Source: CAINVV01 sp031432175 (GTDB taxonomy: Bacteria > Bacteroidota > Bacteroidia > Bacteroidales > Prolixibacteraceae). From it: 28,590 nt of DNA. Position 1 is the stretch's first letter. Each line of letters starts with the position of its first letter. The translations under genes were made by a program, and so were the position numbers. The DNA is taken from positions 1-28,590 of the forward strand of contig CAYHQN010000047.1 of assembly GCA_964358545.1 (NCBI GenBank), written 5' to 3'. Below are positions 15,047-22,945 of the stretch, piece after piece. The notes under the pieces are model-generated. The model saw only the letters and a program-made list of their open reading frames with translations, was not told where the DNA came from and made no database searches.

Positions 15047-16390
15047 TTAGCGAAGTTTACTTCCTTTTACTGCAAAGAAGAAGATGTAAAGGTAGCAAAG
15101 TGCAGGAACGATGAAGGCGATGGAATAGCCGGATACGTCGGCAACTTTACCCATGATCAGCGGCACAACTGCACCACCGCAAATGAGTGTGTTGATGATA
15201 CCTGAAGCGGTGGAAAGCTCTCCCTGATCCAAATCTTTCACCGCAAGGGTAAAGATATTTGGGAACATGATGGAGTTAAACATTCCGATGGAAACGATGG
15301 TCCAAAGGGCAACAGGTCCTGAGGTAAAAGAGGAGATCAGTGTAAGCGCGGCTGCGGCAAGTGCAAAAGCAGCCAGGGAACGGCTGGCTTTTCCCCGGCC
15401 AAGTTGCATCAGCAGGAAGTTGGCAAAGGCGATCCCCATGAAGGTAAATCCGATGGTCCAGTCCCAGCCTGTTACGAAAGATCCTGAAATTACAGCCAAA
15501 ACCAGGACAATTCCAAAATAGAGGTATTTTCTGGAGGCCTCTTTGATGTCAGAAAGCATGATGGACCCGAAAAGCCGGCCAATCATGGCACCACCCCAGT
15601 AGATAGCGGCATATTTTGCAGCAACATTGTCGGTGAGTGTGACATCCATGGATTTGAGGTAGTTGACCAAAAGGGCAGCGATTCCGACCTCTGCACCTAC
15701 ATAAAAGAAGATACCCAATGATCCAAGCAACACGTGGGGATATTTCCAAACACTTTTTCCACCTTGTGCGGAACCTCCAATCTCAGGGAGTTTCATGCCG
15801 TAGAGGGCAAGTGCAATGATCAGTACGATGGCCCCCATGAAGAGGAATGGCATTTGGACTGTTTTGGCAGAAGCCGCCGCATCCAGCATTTGAGCAGTAC
15901 CCTTGAAGATAACAACAGAGATTAACCAAGGTGCAATCATGGTTGCTATTGAGTTCAAAGCCTGGACCAGGTTCAGCCTTCCTGAAGCAGATTCTTCAGA
16001 ACCGAGTGCTGCTGCATATGGATTGGCTGCTGTTTGCAGAAAGACAACACCTGCTGCCAGAACAAAAGTTGCAGTTAAGAAGAGCGGAAAATTGGGAATG
16101 GCAGCAGCAGGATAGAAGAGAAAACTTCCCAGTGCCATTAGGAGCAAACCAACAATGACTGCCAGCTTATATCCGATTTTACGGATAATCAATCCACTGG
16201 GAATAGAGAGAACAGGATAGGTGAAGAAGAATGCACCGGTCAGGAATTGTGCCATAAATTCAGATAATCCGAAGATGCCTTTTACTTTGGCGCTGAGGGT
16301 AATGATGAAGGTAGTTGCAAAGCCGAAGATGAAGAAAATAGCGGCGATGAAGGTCATACCTAATTTGTAGTTGGTCTGCTTCTGTTCCAT
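15047..16390 (-). CDS. FucP/GluP-type MFS sugar:H+ symporter
   Basis: This 447-residue protein is a 12-helix major facilitator of the fucose/glucose/galactose permease family (FHS). The N-terminal region (LGMTFIAAIFFIFGFATTF and ILSIPSGLIIRKIGYK-type motifs) and the ANPYAAALG segment at about 120-130 are family features. It should import a hexose or deoxyhexose across the inner membrane with protons. It is first in the operon with the ROK kinase, which would phosphorylate the imported sugar. A -7 box lies about 90 bases upstream, leaving room for a leader. Exact sugar cannot be told from sequence. Confidence 0.9.
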   Translation of the reverse strand: MEQKQTNYKLGMTFIAAIFFIFGFATTFIITLSAKVKGIFGLSEFMAQFLTGAFFFTYPVLSIPSGLIIRKIGYKLAVIVGLLLMALGSFLFYPAAAIPNFPLFLTATFVLAAGVVFLQTAANPYAAALGSEESASGRLNLVQALNSIATMIAPWLISVVIFKGTAQMLDAAASAKTVQMPFLFMGAIVLIIALALYGMKLPEIGGSAQGGKSVWKYPHVLLGSLGIFFYVGAEVGIAALLVNYLKSMDVTLTDNVAAKYAAIYWGGAMIGRLFGSIMLSDIKEASRKYLYFGIVLVLAVISGSFVTGWDWTIGFTFMGIAFANFLLMQLGRGKASRSLAAFALAAAALTLISSFTSGPVALWTIVSIGMFNSIMFPNIFTLAVKDLDQGELSTASGIINTLICGGAVVPLIMGKVADVSGYSIAFIVPALCYLYIFFFAVKGSKLR

Positions 16391-16478
16391 GGATTTAAAA
16401 TTTTAAGTTTATCAATTTAGTATGGTCGTTACTTCGTTACTTAAATAGTTCGTTTGGACGTTAATTTAATAGACTAAA

Positions 16479-16486
16479 CAAATATA
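16479..16486 (-). promoter_or_regulatory. Putative -7 box of the sugar permease operon
   Basis: On the minus strand these bases read TATATTTG, an exact TAnnTTTG match. It would give a 5' leader of roughly 80 bases before the start codon at 16390. No clear -33 element at standard spacing. Confidence 0.4.
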
Positions 16487-16543
16487 GAAATAATTCCAAC
16501 TTAAGGAATAGTCTGCCGGACAATTTCATTTGCCCAAATTTTC

Positions 16544-16551
16544 TAACTTTG
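16544..16551 (+). promoter_or_regulatory. Putative -7 box of the aldo/keto reductase gene
   Basis: TAACTTTG matches the TAnnTTTG consensus 24 bases before the ATG at 16575. It lies downstream of the alternative TTG start at 16530, which argues against that earlier start. Confidence 0.45.
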
Positions 16552-16574
16552 TATATTCACTTCAATTAAAAAAC

Positions 16575-17570
16575 ATGGAATATCTTGCCTCACCCGATCG
16601 TTACAACAACCAATGCGAGTACCGTCGTTGTGGTCGCAGCGGATTGAAACTTCCTGTTCTGTCGCTTGGTTTGTGGCACAATTTTGGCGGTGTCGACACC
16701 TATGAAACCGGCAGAAGCATGCTTCGCTACGCCTTCGACAATGGCATCACCCATTTCGACCTGGCCAACAATTACGGTCCACCGCCTGGATCGGCCGAAG
16801 AGAATTTTGGCAGCATCTTCCAAAAAGATTTCAAATCCTACCGGGATGAACTCATTATCTCCACCAAGGCAGGATACCTGATGTGGCCTGGCCCTTACGG
16901 GGAGTGGGGGTCGCGCAAATACCTGCTTTCCAGCCTCGACCAAAGTCTGAAACGGATGCAGCTTGATTACGTCGACATCTTCTACTCCCACCGTCCCGAC
17001 CCGAATACGCCTCTCGAAGAGACCATGATGGCCCTCGACCAGGCTGTCCGTTCGGGGAAAGCGTTCTATGCAGGCATCTCCAACTATCCTGCCGAGCAGA
17101 CACGCGAAGCCGCGGGGATTCTGCGCCGTTTGGGAACTCCCTGTCTCATTCACCAGCCCAAATATTCGATGTTCGAACGATGGGTAGAAAAAGAGTTGCT
17201 CGATACCGTTGAGAAAGAGGGGATTGGTGTGATTGCATTCTCTCCGCTTGCCCAGGGATTGCTGACAGACCGTTACCTGAACAATATTCCGGAAGGATCC
17301 AGGGCGTCCAAATCCTGGGGTTTCCTGAAACCCGAACAGGTGGCTCCGGCCCTCGAAAAGGCGAAAGCACTAAACAAAATTGCACTCCAACGGGGACAAA
17401 CATTGGCCCAGATGGCCATCGCCTGGTTGCTGAAAGATGATCGGGTCACCTCTGTACTGATAGGTGCAAGCTCGGTGAAACAGCTCAGTGACAATCTTCA
17501 GGCGCAGAAGAATCTTTATTTTGACGAGGGAGAACTTAGGGCGATTGAAGCGATTCTTCAGAAGAGATAA
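16575..17570 (+). CDS. Aldo/keto reductase, YghZ-like
   Basis: This 331-residue protein is a TIM-barrel NADPH-dependent aldo/keto reductase close to E. coli YghZ (L-glyceraldehyde-3-phosphate reductase) and Kv-beta-like members. The catalytic tetrad is visible: Asp62, Tyr67, Lys98 and His139 (FDLANNYGPP, ISTKAGY, YVDIFYSHR). The GPPPGSAEENFG loop is characteristic of YghZ. A phosphate-binding GASSVKQLSDN segment near the end would hold the NADPH 2'-phosphate. The start at 16575 (ATG) is preferred over TTG at 16530 because of the promoter position and family N-terminus. Likely detoxifies or reduces small aldehydes; true substrate unknown. Confidence 0.88.
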   Translation: MEYLASPDRYNNQCEYRRCGRSGLKLPVLSLGLWHNFGGVDTYETGRSMLRYAFDNGITHFDLANNYGPPPGSAEENFGSIFQKDFKSYRDELIISTKAGYLMWPGPYGEWGSRKYLLSSLDQSLKRMQLDYVDIFYSHRPDPNTPLEETMMALDQAVRSGKAFYAGISNYPAEQTREAAGILRRLGTPCLIHQPKYSMFERWVEKELLDTVEKEGIGVIAFSPLAQGLLTDRYLNNIPEGSRASKSWGFLKPEQVAPALEKAKALNKIALQRGQTLAQMAIAWLLKDDRVTSVLIGASSVKQLSDNLQAQKNLYFDEGELRAIEAILQKR

Positions 17571-17642
17571 AAATTTTCGATTTTGGATTTTCGAGTGGCG
17601 CAGCGGCTAAGATTATGAATTGTAATTTTTGAATCTGGATTT

Positions 17643-17674
17643 TTTGCCTTAAATTGTATAGAGGTTAAGGCAAA
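17643..17674 (+). promoter_or_regulatory. Hairpin upstream of the S23-like gene
   Basis: A perfect 10-bp stem (17643-17652 with 17665-17674, core ttgccttaa/ttaaggcaa) with a 12-base loop lies 29 bases before the start codon. It could regulate the gene or be part of the cassette. Confidence 0.4.
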
Positions 17675-17703
17675 TTGAATATTGTTGAATCAATATCATT
17701 GAA

Positions 17704-18063
17704 ATGGAGAACCAGATCAAAATTAGAACCAAACAAATTGGGATTCAAGTTATTAAATTGGTAGATGAGCTTCCAAAAAAAATGTCAACATGGGTCATTT
17801 CCAAGCAGATAATGAGATGTTCAACTTCAGTGGGAGCAAATTATAGAGCCGCATGCCGGGCCAAATCAGATGCTGATTTCTTAAACAAACTTAGAATTGT
17901 TGAAGAGGAGTCCGACGAAACCTCGTACTGGCTTGAGATATTAGAGGAAGCAAGTTTAATTGAACCTGTACGAATCGAAAAACTAAAAAAAGAGGTCAAT
18001 GAGATCACGGCAATTATTGTTGCGTCACAAAAAACGGTACAAAAAAAAGCCCGTTTCAAATAG
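17704..18063 (+). CDS. Four-helix-bundle protein (23S rRNA intervening-sequence S23 family)
   Basis: This 119-residue protein belongs to the S23/four-helix-bundle family, first noticed in intervening sequences of 23S rRNA genes and related in fold to the Avd accessory protein of diversity-generating retroelements. Family features are the SKQIMRCSTSVGANYRAACRA motif (residues about 35-55) and the later EEESDETSYWLEIL segment. Here it is not inside an rRNA gene. It is bracketed by inverted repeats, which suggests a mobile or domesticated cassette. Molecular role is unknown; pentameric barrel assembly and nucleic-acid binding are known or inferred for relatives. Confidence 0.88.
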   Translation: MENQIKIRTKQIGIQVIKLVDELPKKMSTWVISKQIMRCSTSVGANYRAACRAKSDADFLNKLRIVEEESDETSYWLEILEEASLIEPVRIEKLKKEVNEITAIIVASQKTVQKKARFK

Positions 18064-18146
18064 TATTTGATCTCTACCTTAGAAGTTAATTATTAGAGCA
18101 AATTGCCCGGAGTCCATATTCCAAAATCGAAAATCGAAAATTCTCT

Positions 18147-18332
18147 ATGAGTTCCTTCTTCCTCGCACTCCACACTATTCTTCCATTATTTCTGATCGTT
18201 TTTTTCGGGATAGTAATGATTCGGCTCAAGGCAGCTACCATTGTCTGTGTAGATATTCTAAATAAATATGCACTTCGGATTGGTTTTCCTGCTTTAATCT
18301 ACTATTTTTTACAATTATATCTTTTGCGATGA
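18147..18332 (+). pseudogene. N-terminal fragment of an AEC-family transporter
   Basis: The 61-codon frame codes two hydrophobic helices with the AEC (auxin efflux carrier/malonate permease) opening pattern: LPLFLIVFFGIVMIRLK followed by VDILNKYALRIGFPALIYY. Full AEC proteins are about 300 residues with 10 helices. The frame ends in TGA after YLLR. In a neighbouring frame a segment reading INFRSLK could continue the homology up to 18352, where a palindromic element begins; nothing AEC-like is seen beyond it. So the gene has been frameshifted and truncated, probably with the element's arrival or a deletion at its edge. Confidence 0.62.
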
Positions 18333-18351
18333 CATCAATTTTCGGAGTCTG

Positions 18352-18544
18352 AAAATCTTATTTTTATTAGGCAATCTTAGTAGCAAACGATATACCACCT
18401 GACCTAAATCTTATTATCTTATTTCTTAATTTTTTAGCTAATCTAATTCATTGTATATAAATGATTCTTAATAAGATAATAAGATTTTTATTCAATCATC
18501 TATTCTTTCTTTCTACTAAGATTGCCTGACAGAAATAAGATTTT
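18352..18544. mobile_element. 193-bp MITE-like palindromic element
   Basis: Terminal inverted repeats of 32 bases (18352-18383 and 18513-18544) match at about 27 positions; both hold ggcaatcttagtag and aaaatctta. A perfect internal inverted repeat lies at 18406-18421 and 18472-18487 (aaatcttattatctta). The whole unit can fold into a nested hairpin. It codes nothing and shows no clear target-site duplication. It abuts the broken AEC transporter. Together with the featureless bases to 18635, it accounts for the gene-free stretch here. Confidence 0.68.
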
Positions 18545-18635
18545 GCAAACCCTGATCAGAATCATAAGACTATAACTTCCAATCGGATTAATCATTTAAT
18601 CCTCAGCAGGATAATGAATCAAATTGAAACAATCA

Positions 18636-18968
18636 TTAATCCAAATAAATTTTTTCAAAATAGCGCAAGGCGCAATCCTGCAGTACCTTGTGTTTGCGCT
18701 CTTCCGGGATAACCGGCGCGAGCGCTTTTTGGGTAAAGATGGGCCATCCATCCGCATCAATCCCTGATTTTTCTACCAGCCCCATCTCCTGGTAAAGGGT
18801 GCAACTGCCCAAATGGATGAGACTCATCTTCTCCTCTTTCGAAAAGCGTTGAAAAGTAAGGCCGCGTTCACGGATACCAACCAAAAAAAGTACCCCGTTC
18901 AGATCTATATCGATGTTGAATTGCTTGCCCAGATGGTCGCACAATTCTGTCCAGTTTGAAAATGTCAT
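18636..18968 (-). CDS. Small conserved protein of unknown function
   Basis: From the ATG at 18968 the protein has 110 residues; a TTG at 18989 would add seven. It starts MTFSNWTELCDHLGKQFNID and includes LNGVLFLVGIRERG, a FSKEEKMSLIHLGSC segment and a DADGWP motif. It appears mostly helical and soluble, without signal peptide or membrane segments. The arrangement resembles a small Bacteroidota-conserved protein that I cannot name, so no function is proposed. It is transcribed toward the MITE-like element and its upstream side faces the cacagag inverted repeat. Confidence 0.65.
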   Translation of the reverse strand: MTFSNWTELCDHLGKQFNIDIDLNGVLFLVGIRERGLTFQRFSKEEKMSLIHLGSCTLYQEMGLVEKSGIDADGWPIFTQKALAPVIPEERKHKVLQDCALRYFEKIYLD

Positions 18969-19007
18969 GGTTACAAAATTTGAAAACAAAGTTAGCAGAA
19001 AAAATTG

Positions 19008-19150
19008 TTACACAGAGCTACACGGAGAAACCACAGAGTTCCACAGAGGGAAACAGCAGTTATAATTATTGCTCACGAATATTAAATATCAAACTTCTCA
19101 CCAAAAAATCTCTGTGAATCTCTGTGATACCTCTGTGCAACTCTGTGTAA
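19008..19150. repeat. Imperfect 42-bp inverted repeat of cacagag units
   Basis: Arms at 19008-19049 and 19109-19150 are imperfect reverse complements made of repeated cacagag/ctctgtg words about every 10-11 bases, with about 59 bases between them. It sits between the small unknown gene and the asnS promoter. Such cacagag repeats are widespread intergenic elements. Confidence 0.72.
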
Positions 19151-19197
19151 TTTTTCTAAAACACGCATTTCGATTACCGACGAGACGCCAAAATGTG

Positions 19198-19205
19198 TAA
19201 TTTTG
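19198..19205 (+). promoter_or_regulatory. Putative -7 box of asnS-rpoN
   Basis: TAATTTTG matches TAnnTTTG and lies 58 bases before the asnS start codon, just after the inverted repeat. A -33 element is not clear. Confidence 0.38.
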
Positions 19206-19263
19206 TCGTAACTATCAATTGATACATTAATTACACACTGTTTTACCCGGAAGAAAAGTTACA

Positions 19264-20703
19264 ATGGAAAAAGTTCAGATTGCAGGGATATTGAAATCAG
19301 GTCAGGTTGGCGCTGAGATAACCATCAAAGGCTGGGTGCGTACCCGCCGCGGAAGCAAGAATGTTAATTTTATTGCCCTGAACGACGGGTCTACCATCAA
19401 CAATTTGCAGGTGGTGGCCGAAGTTGAAACTTTCGGAGAAGAGTTTTTCAAAAATATCAACACTGGCGCAGCAATTGGAGTGACCGGAACACTGGTGTCT
19501 TCAGCAGGTTCCGGGCAATCCGTTGAACTGAAAGCCGATAAAATTGAGATTATCGGTCTGTCCGATCCCGACAAATATCCGATCCAGCCGAAAAGGCACA
19601 GCCTCGAATTTTTACGTGAAATGGCCCATCTTCGCCCGCGGACAGCTACATTCAGTGCAATCTTCCGGATACGGCACGCCATGATTTTTGCCATTCACTC
19701 CTTTTTCAACGAAAGAGGATTCTTCAATATTCATACACCCATCATCACCAGTTCGGATGCCGAAGGCGCCGGTGAGATGTTCAGGGTTAGCACACTCCCT
19801 GCCATAAATCCTCCTTTGAATGAGGAAGGAGCTGTTGATTACACTCAGGATTTCTTTGGTAAAGCCGTGAACCTTACTGTCTCCGGTCAGTTGGAAGGTG
19901 AGCTTTTCGCCATGGCACTTTCGAAAATCTATACTTTCGGACCTACTTTCCGTGCCGAGAATTCCAACACCTCCCGGCACCTGGCCGAGTTTTGGATGAT
20001 CGAACCTGAGGTAGCCTTCTGCGACCTGAACGACAACATGGACCTGGCCGAAGAGTTTTTGAAATACCTGATCAATTATGCATTGGAACACTGCATGGAC
20101 GACCTGCTCTTCCTCAGCAACCGTCTGACGGAAGAGGAAAAGATCAAACCCGCAGACCAGCGTTCGATGGAGCTGATCGAAAAGCTACGGTTTGTGGCTG
20201 ACAATGATTTCATCAGGCTCACCTACACCGAAGCGATCGAAATACTAAGGAACTCGAAACCGAACAAAAAGGGGCAATTCCAATACCCAATTGGTGGATA
20301 TGGCACAGATCTTCAGAGCGAACACGAGCGTTATCTGGTTGAGAAGGAGTTTAAAAAACCAGTAATTCTCACGAACTACCCCAAAGAAATCAAGGCTTTT
20401 TATATGCGGCTCGACGACAATGGTCAGACAGTGTCAGCAATGGATGTCCTCTTCCCGCAGATCGGCGAAATCATTGGCGGATCACAACGTGAGGAGCGGC
20501 TTGAAGTGCTCGAACAGAGAATGGACGAAATGAACATTCCCAAAGAAGATATGGAGTGGTACCTCGACACCCGGCGTTTTGGAGGCTGTCCGCATGCAGG
20601 CTTCGGACTTGGTTTCGAAAGACTGATGTTGTTTGTTACGGGGATGGGAAACATCCGCGATGTCATTCCATTTGCCCGAACTCCTAAAAACTGCGAGTTT
20701 TAA
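19264..20703 (+). CDS. asnS: Asparaginyl-tRNA synthetase
   Basis: This 479-residue class II synthetase charges tRNA-Asn with asparagine. It has the N-terminal OB-fold anticodon-binding domain (about 1-105, with GWVRTRRGSKNVNFIALNDGS), motif 2 at about 225-249 (FRAENSNTSRHLAEFW) and motif 3 near the C-terminus (GLGFERLMLF, about 448-457). The ending IRDVIPFARTPKNCEF is typical of AsnRS and separates it from AspRS. Length is near the bacterial norm of about 466. It is followed after 9 bases by rpoN, a neighbourhood common in Bacteroidota. Confidence 0.97.
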   Translation: MEKVQIAGILKSGQVGAEITIKGWVRTRRGSKNVNFIALNDGSTINNLQVVAEVETFGEEFFKNINTGAAIGVTGTLVSSAGSGQSVELKADKIEIIGLSDPDKYPIQPKRHSLEFLREMAHLRPRTATFSAIFRIRHAMIFAIHSFFNERGFFNIHTPIITSSDAEGAGEMFRVSTLPAINPPLNEEGAVDYTQDFFGKAVNLTVSGQLEGELFAMALSKIYTFGPTFRAENSNTSRHLAEFWMIEPEVAFCDLNDNMDLAEEFLKYLINYALEHCMDDLLFLSNRLTEEEKIKPADQRSMELIEKLRFVADNDFIRLTYTEAIEILRNSKPNKKGQFQYPIGGYGTDLQSEHERYLVEKEFKKPVILTNYPKEIKAFYMRLDDNGQTVSAMDVLFPQIGEIIGGSQREERLEVLEQRMDEMNIPKEDMEWYLDTRRFGGCPHAGFGLGFERLMLFVTGMGNIRDVIPFARTPKNCEF

Positions 20704-20712
20704 TTTGGAAAA

Positions 20713-22170
20713 ATGCAAAATCTCTCTCTCCAGCAAAGGTTGCTTCAGAAGCTTTCACCACAGCAGATACAGGTAATCAAGCTGTTGGAGCTGCCTATGC
20801 TTCAGTTGGAGCAACGCATCAAAAAGGAGCTGGAAGAGAATCCGGTACTCGAGTTGGAGGAGAATGATTTTAGCGCTCCCGAAGAGGATAATCCCAATGA
20901 CCTGAAGACAAAGGAGGATGCCGATAACGAAGAATTTTCTGTTGATGACTACATCAACGATGAAGATGAGCCTTCCTACCGGTACGAAACCAACAACTAT
21001 TCCAAAGATGAAAAGATTGCGGAGATTCCCTATTCTGAGTCCAACTCTTTTCATGAATACCTTCAGGAGCAGATCGCCATGGTAATGCTCAATGAGGAGG
21101 ATTCCTTTCTTGCAGAGCAGATTATCGGAAACATAGATGAAGACGGATATTTGCGCCGCGACCTGGAAGCCATTGTCGATGATGTCGCCTTTGCCCGGAA
21201 CATTTTAACCAACGAAAAAAAACTTTCAGCCATCCTGCACATCATTCATGAACTTGATCCTGCTGGTGTAGGGGCGAGGGATTTGAGGGAATGTTTGATG
21301 ATTCAGCTTTCCAGGAAAGGGATGCAGCGGGTTGAGATCAAATTGGCCTACCGGATTCTGGAAGATACTTTCGAAGAGTTCACAAAAAAACATTACGACA
21401 AGATCCAGCGTAAGTTCAACATCGATGATGATGGCCTTCGCGATGCCATAGATGAAATTCTCAAACTAAACCCCAAGCCGGGCAGCTCTTTCAGTAACAA
21501 TCTCAACAAAGGCAACCAGACAATTATCCCCGATTTCATTTTGGAGATTGTGGATGACGAAATGATCCTAAGCCTGAACCAACGAAACGCTCCCGAGTTA
21601 ACCATCAGCAACTATTATGCCAACATGCTGAAAAGTTTTCGTGACAATGGCAGGGGCATGACCAACGACCAGAAGGATGCCCTTCTTTTTGTCAAGCAGA
21701 AGATTGATTCGGCCAAATGGTTCATAGATGCGATCAGGCAACGTCAGGAGACATTGATGATGGTGATGAACGCGATGCTTCAGTTCCAGCGGGGGTTTTT
21801 TGTGGAAGGCGATGAGACCAAACTGAAGCCGATGATCCTGAAGGACATTGCCGATCTGACAGGACTGGATATCTCTACCATTTCGCGGGTTTCGAACAGC
21901 AAATACATCCAAACGCACTTTGGCATCTATTCACTGAAATATTTCTTCTCTGAGTCGATGCAGAAAGAGGATGGGGAAGAGGTCTCCACACGCGAGATTA
22001 AATCGATCCTGAAGGAGTGTATCGGCAATGAAAACAAGCAAAAGCCTGTTACCGATGATGAACTGGCAACAATTCTTAAAGACAAGGGTTACAACATTGC
22101 CCGTCGTACGGTTGCCAAATACCGCGAACAACTGGATATTCCGGTAGCGCGGATGCGTAAAGAGCTTTAA
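20713..22170 (+). CDS. rpoN: RNA polymerase sigma-54 factor
   Basis: This 485-residue protein is sigma-54. Region I is glutamine/leucine-rich (SLQQRLLQKLSPQQIQVIKLLELPM). An acidic region II follows (about 50-95, many Asp/Glu). The core-binding and helix-turn-helix domains come next (DISTISRVSNSKYIQT near 390), and the RpoN box ARRTVAKYRE is at 463-472. It directs polymerase to -24/-12 promoters opened by AAA+ enhancer-binding proteins. It is co-transcribed with asnS and converges on the response regulator gene with only 4 bases between stop codons. No obvious -24/-12 promoter was identified in the window. Confidence 0.97.
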   Translation: MQNLSLQQRLLQKLSPQQIQVIKLLELPMLQLEQRIKKELEENPVLELEENDFSAPEEDNPNDLKTKEDADNEEFSVDDYINDEDEPSYRYETNNYSKDEKIAEIPYSESNSFHEYLQEQIAMVMLNEEDSFLAEQIIGNIDEDGYLRRDLEAIVDDVAFARNILTNEKKLSAILHIIHELDPAGVGARDLRECLMIQLSRKGMQRVEIKLAYRILEDTFEEFTKKHYDKIQRKFNIDDDGLRDAIDEILKLNPKPGSSFSNNLNKGNQTIIPDFILEIVDDEMILSLNQRNAPELTISNYYANMLKSFRDNGRGMTNDQKDALLFVKQKIDSAKWFIDAIRQRQETLMMVMNAMLQFQRGFFVEGDETKLKPMILKDIADLTGLDISTISRVSNSKYIQTHFGIYSLKYFFSESMQKEDGEEVSTREIKSILKECIGNENKQKPVTDDELATILKDKGYNIARRTVAKYREQLDIPVARMRKEL

Positions 22171-22174
22171 ACTA

Positions 22175-22876
22175 TCAAACTACAAACTTGTATCCTATCC
22201 CTTTGAGGGTACGGATGTGGTCGTTTCCAATTTTTTCCCTGAGTTTTCTGATGTGAACATCGATGGTCCTGTCGCCGACTATGACGTTGTCGCCCCAGAC
22301 TGCTTTGTATATTTCGTCGCGCAGAAAGACTTTGTCAGGTTTGGAAACCAACAATGAGAGAAGTTCAAACTCCTTCCGCGGTAGCATCATTTCCCTGTCG
22401 TCGATCTGAAGGGTGTATTTTTCCTTGTCGATGATCAGGTTACCGATATGCAGGACTTTATCCTGTTCAACGTTTTCGGCAGACGCTCCACCACTTCTTT
22501 TCAGCAGCGCCTTCACGCGGCTGATCAAAACTTTGGGGCGAATTGGTTTGGTGATATAGTCGTCAGCACCGGCATCAAACCCGGCAATTTGTGAATAATC
22601 TTCTCCACGGGCAGTCAGGAAGGCGATCACAACATCCCTGAAACCCGGAAGTTTGCGAATCTCTTCACAGGCGGCAATCCCATCCATTTCGGGCATCATC
22701 ACATCCAGGATCACGAGATCAGGCTTCACTTTGGTTACCATCTGGATGGCCTCTTTCCCGTTTCTACCCGTAAATACTTTAAAGCCTTCCCGTTCGAGGT
22801 TGTAGCTTACAAATTCAAGAATGTCTTCTTCATCATCCACCAGAAGAATACGTGGGATGTTTTCTTTTTCAGTCAT
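22175..22876 (-). CDS. PhoB-like OmpR-family response regulator
   Basis: This 233-residue protein has a receiver domain (about 8-125) with acidic pocket Asp14-Asp15, phospho-acceptor Asp58 (VILDVMMPEMDG) and the conserved Lys in DDYITKP. A winged-helix OmpR/PhoB DNA-binding domain follows (about 138-233, with GDRTIDVHIRKLREKI). It is last in the DUF47-PiT-kinase operon, which suggests it controls phosphate genes. Membership in the phosphate regulon is inferred from neighbours. Confidence 0.92.
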   Translation of the reverse strand: MTEKENIPRILLVDDEEDILEFVSYNLEREGFKVFTGRNGKEAIQMVTKVKPDLVILDVMMPEMDGIAACEEIRKLPGFRDVVIAFLTARGEDYSQIAGFDAGADDYITKPIRPKVLISRVKALLKRSGGASAENVEQDKVLHIGNLIIDKEKYTLQIDDREMMLPRKEFELLSLLVSKPDKVFLRDEIYKAVWGDNVIVGDRTIDVHIRKLREKIGNDHIRTLKGIGYKFVV

Positions 22877-22945
22877 GATCTATAATATTGATAATGAACT
22901 TTAAATTTAGAACAAATTACCGATTAAGCAGCTGTTCCAAAATTT

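Larger units (their letters stand above)
17572..18142. repeat. Inverted repeats bracketing the S23-like gene
   Basis: A 23-base arm at 17572-17594 (aattttcgattttggatttt...) recurs in inverted orientation at 18120-18142 with about two mismatches. Together they bracket the four-helix-bundle gene and its upstream hairpin exactly, giving a 571-base cassette. No transposase is present. Confidence 0.6.

Noticed and set aside
16530..16574. Upstream TTG start for the aldo/keto reductase
   Set aside because: A -7 box lies downstream of this codon and the extra 15 residues do not resemble the family N-terminus.
17590..17640. tRNA-like D-arm sequence (gtggcgcagcggctaag)
   Set aside because: No matching acceptor stem, anticodon arm or T-arm could be paired around it, and it lies in the inverted-repeat arm region; a chance resemblance.
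17704..18063. Accessory (Avd-like) gene of a diversity-generating retroelement
   Set aside because: The protein fold family is related, but no reverse transcriptase, template repeat or variable repeat was seen in the window.
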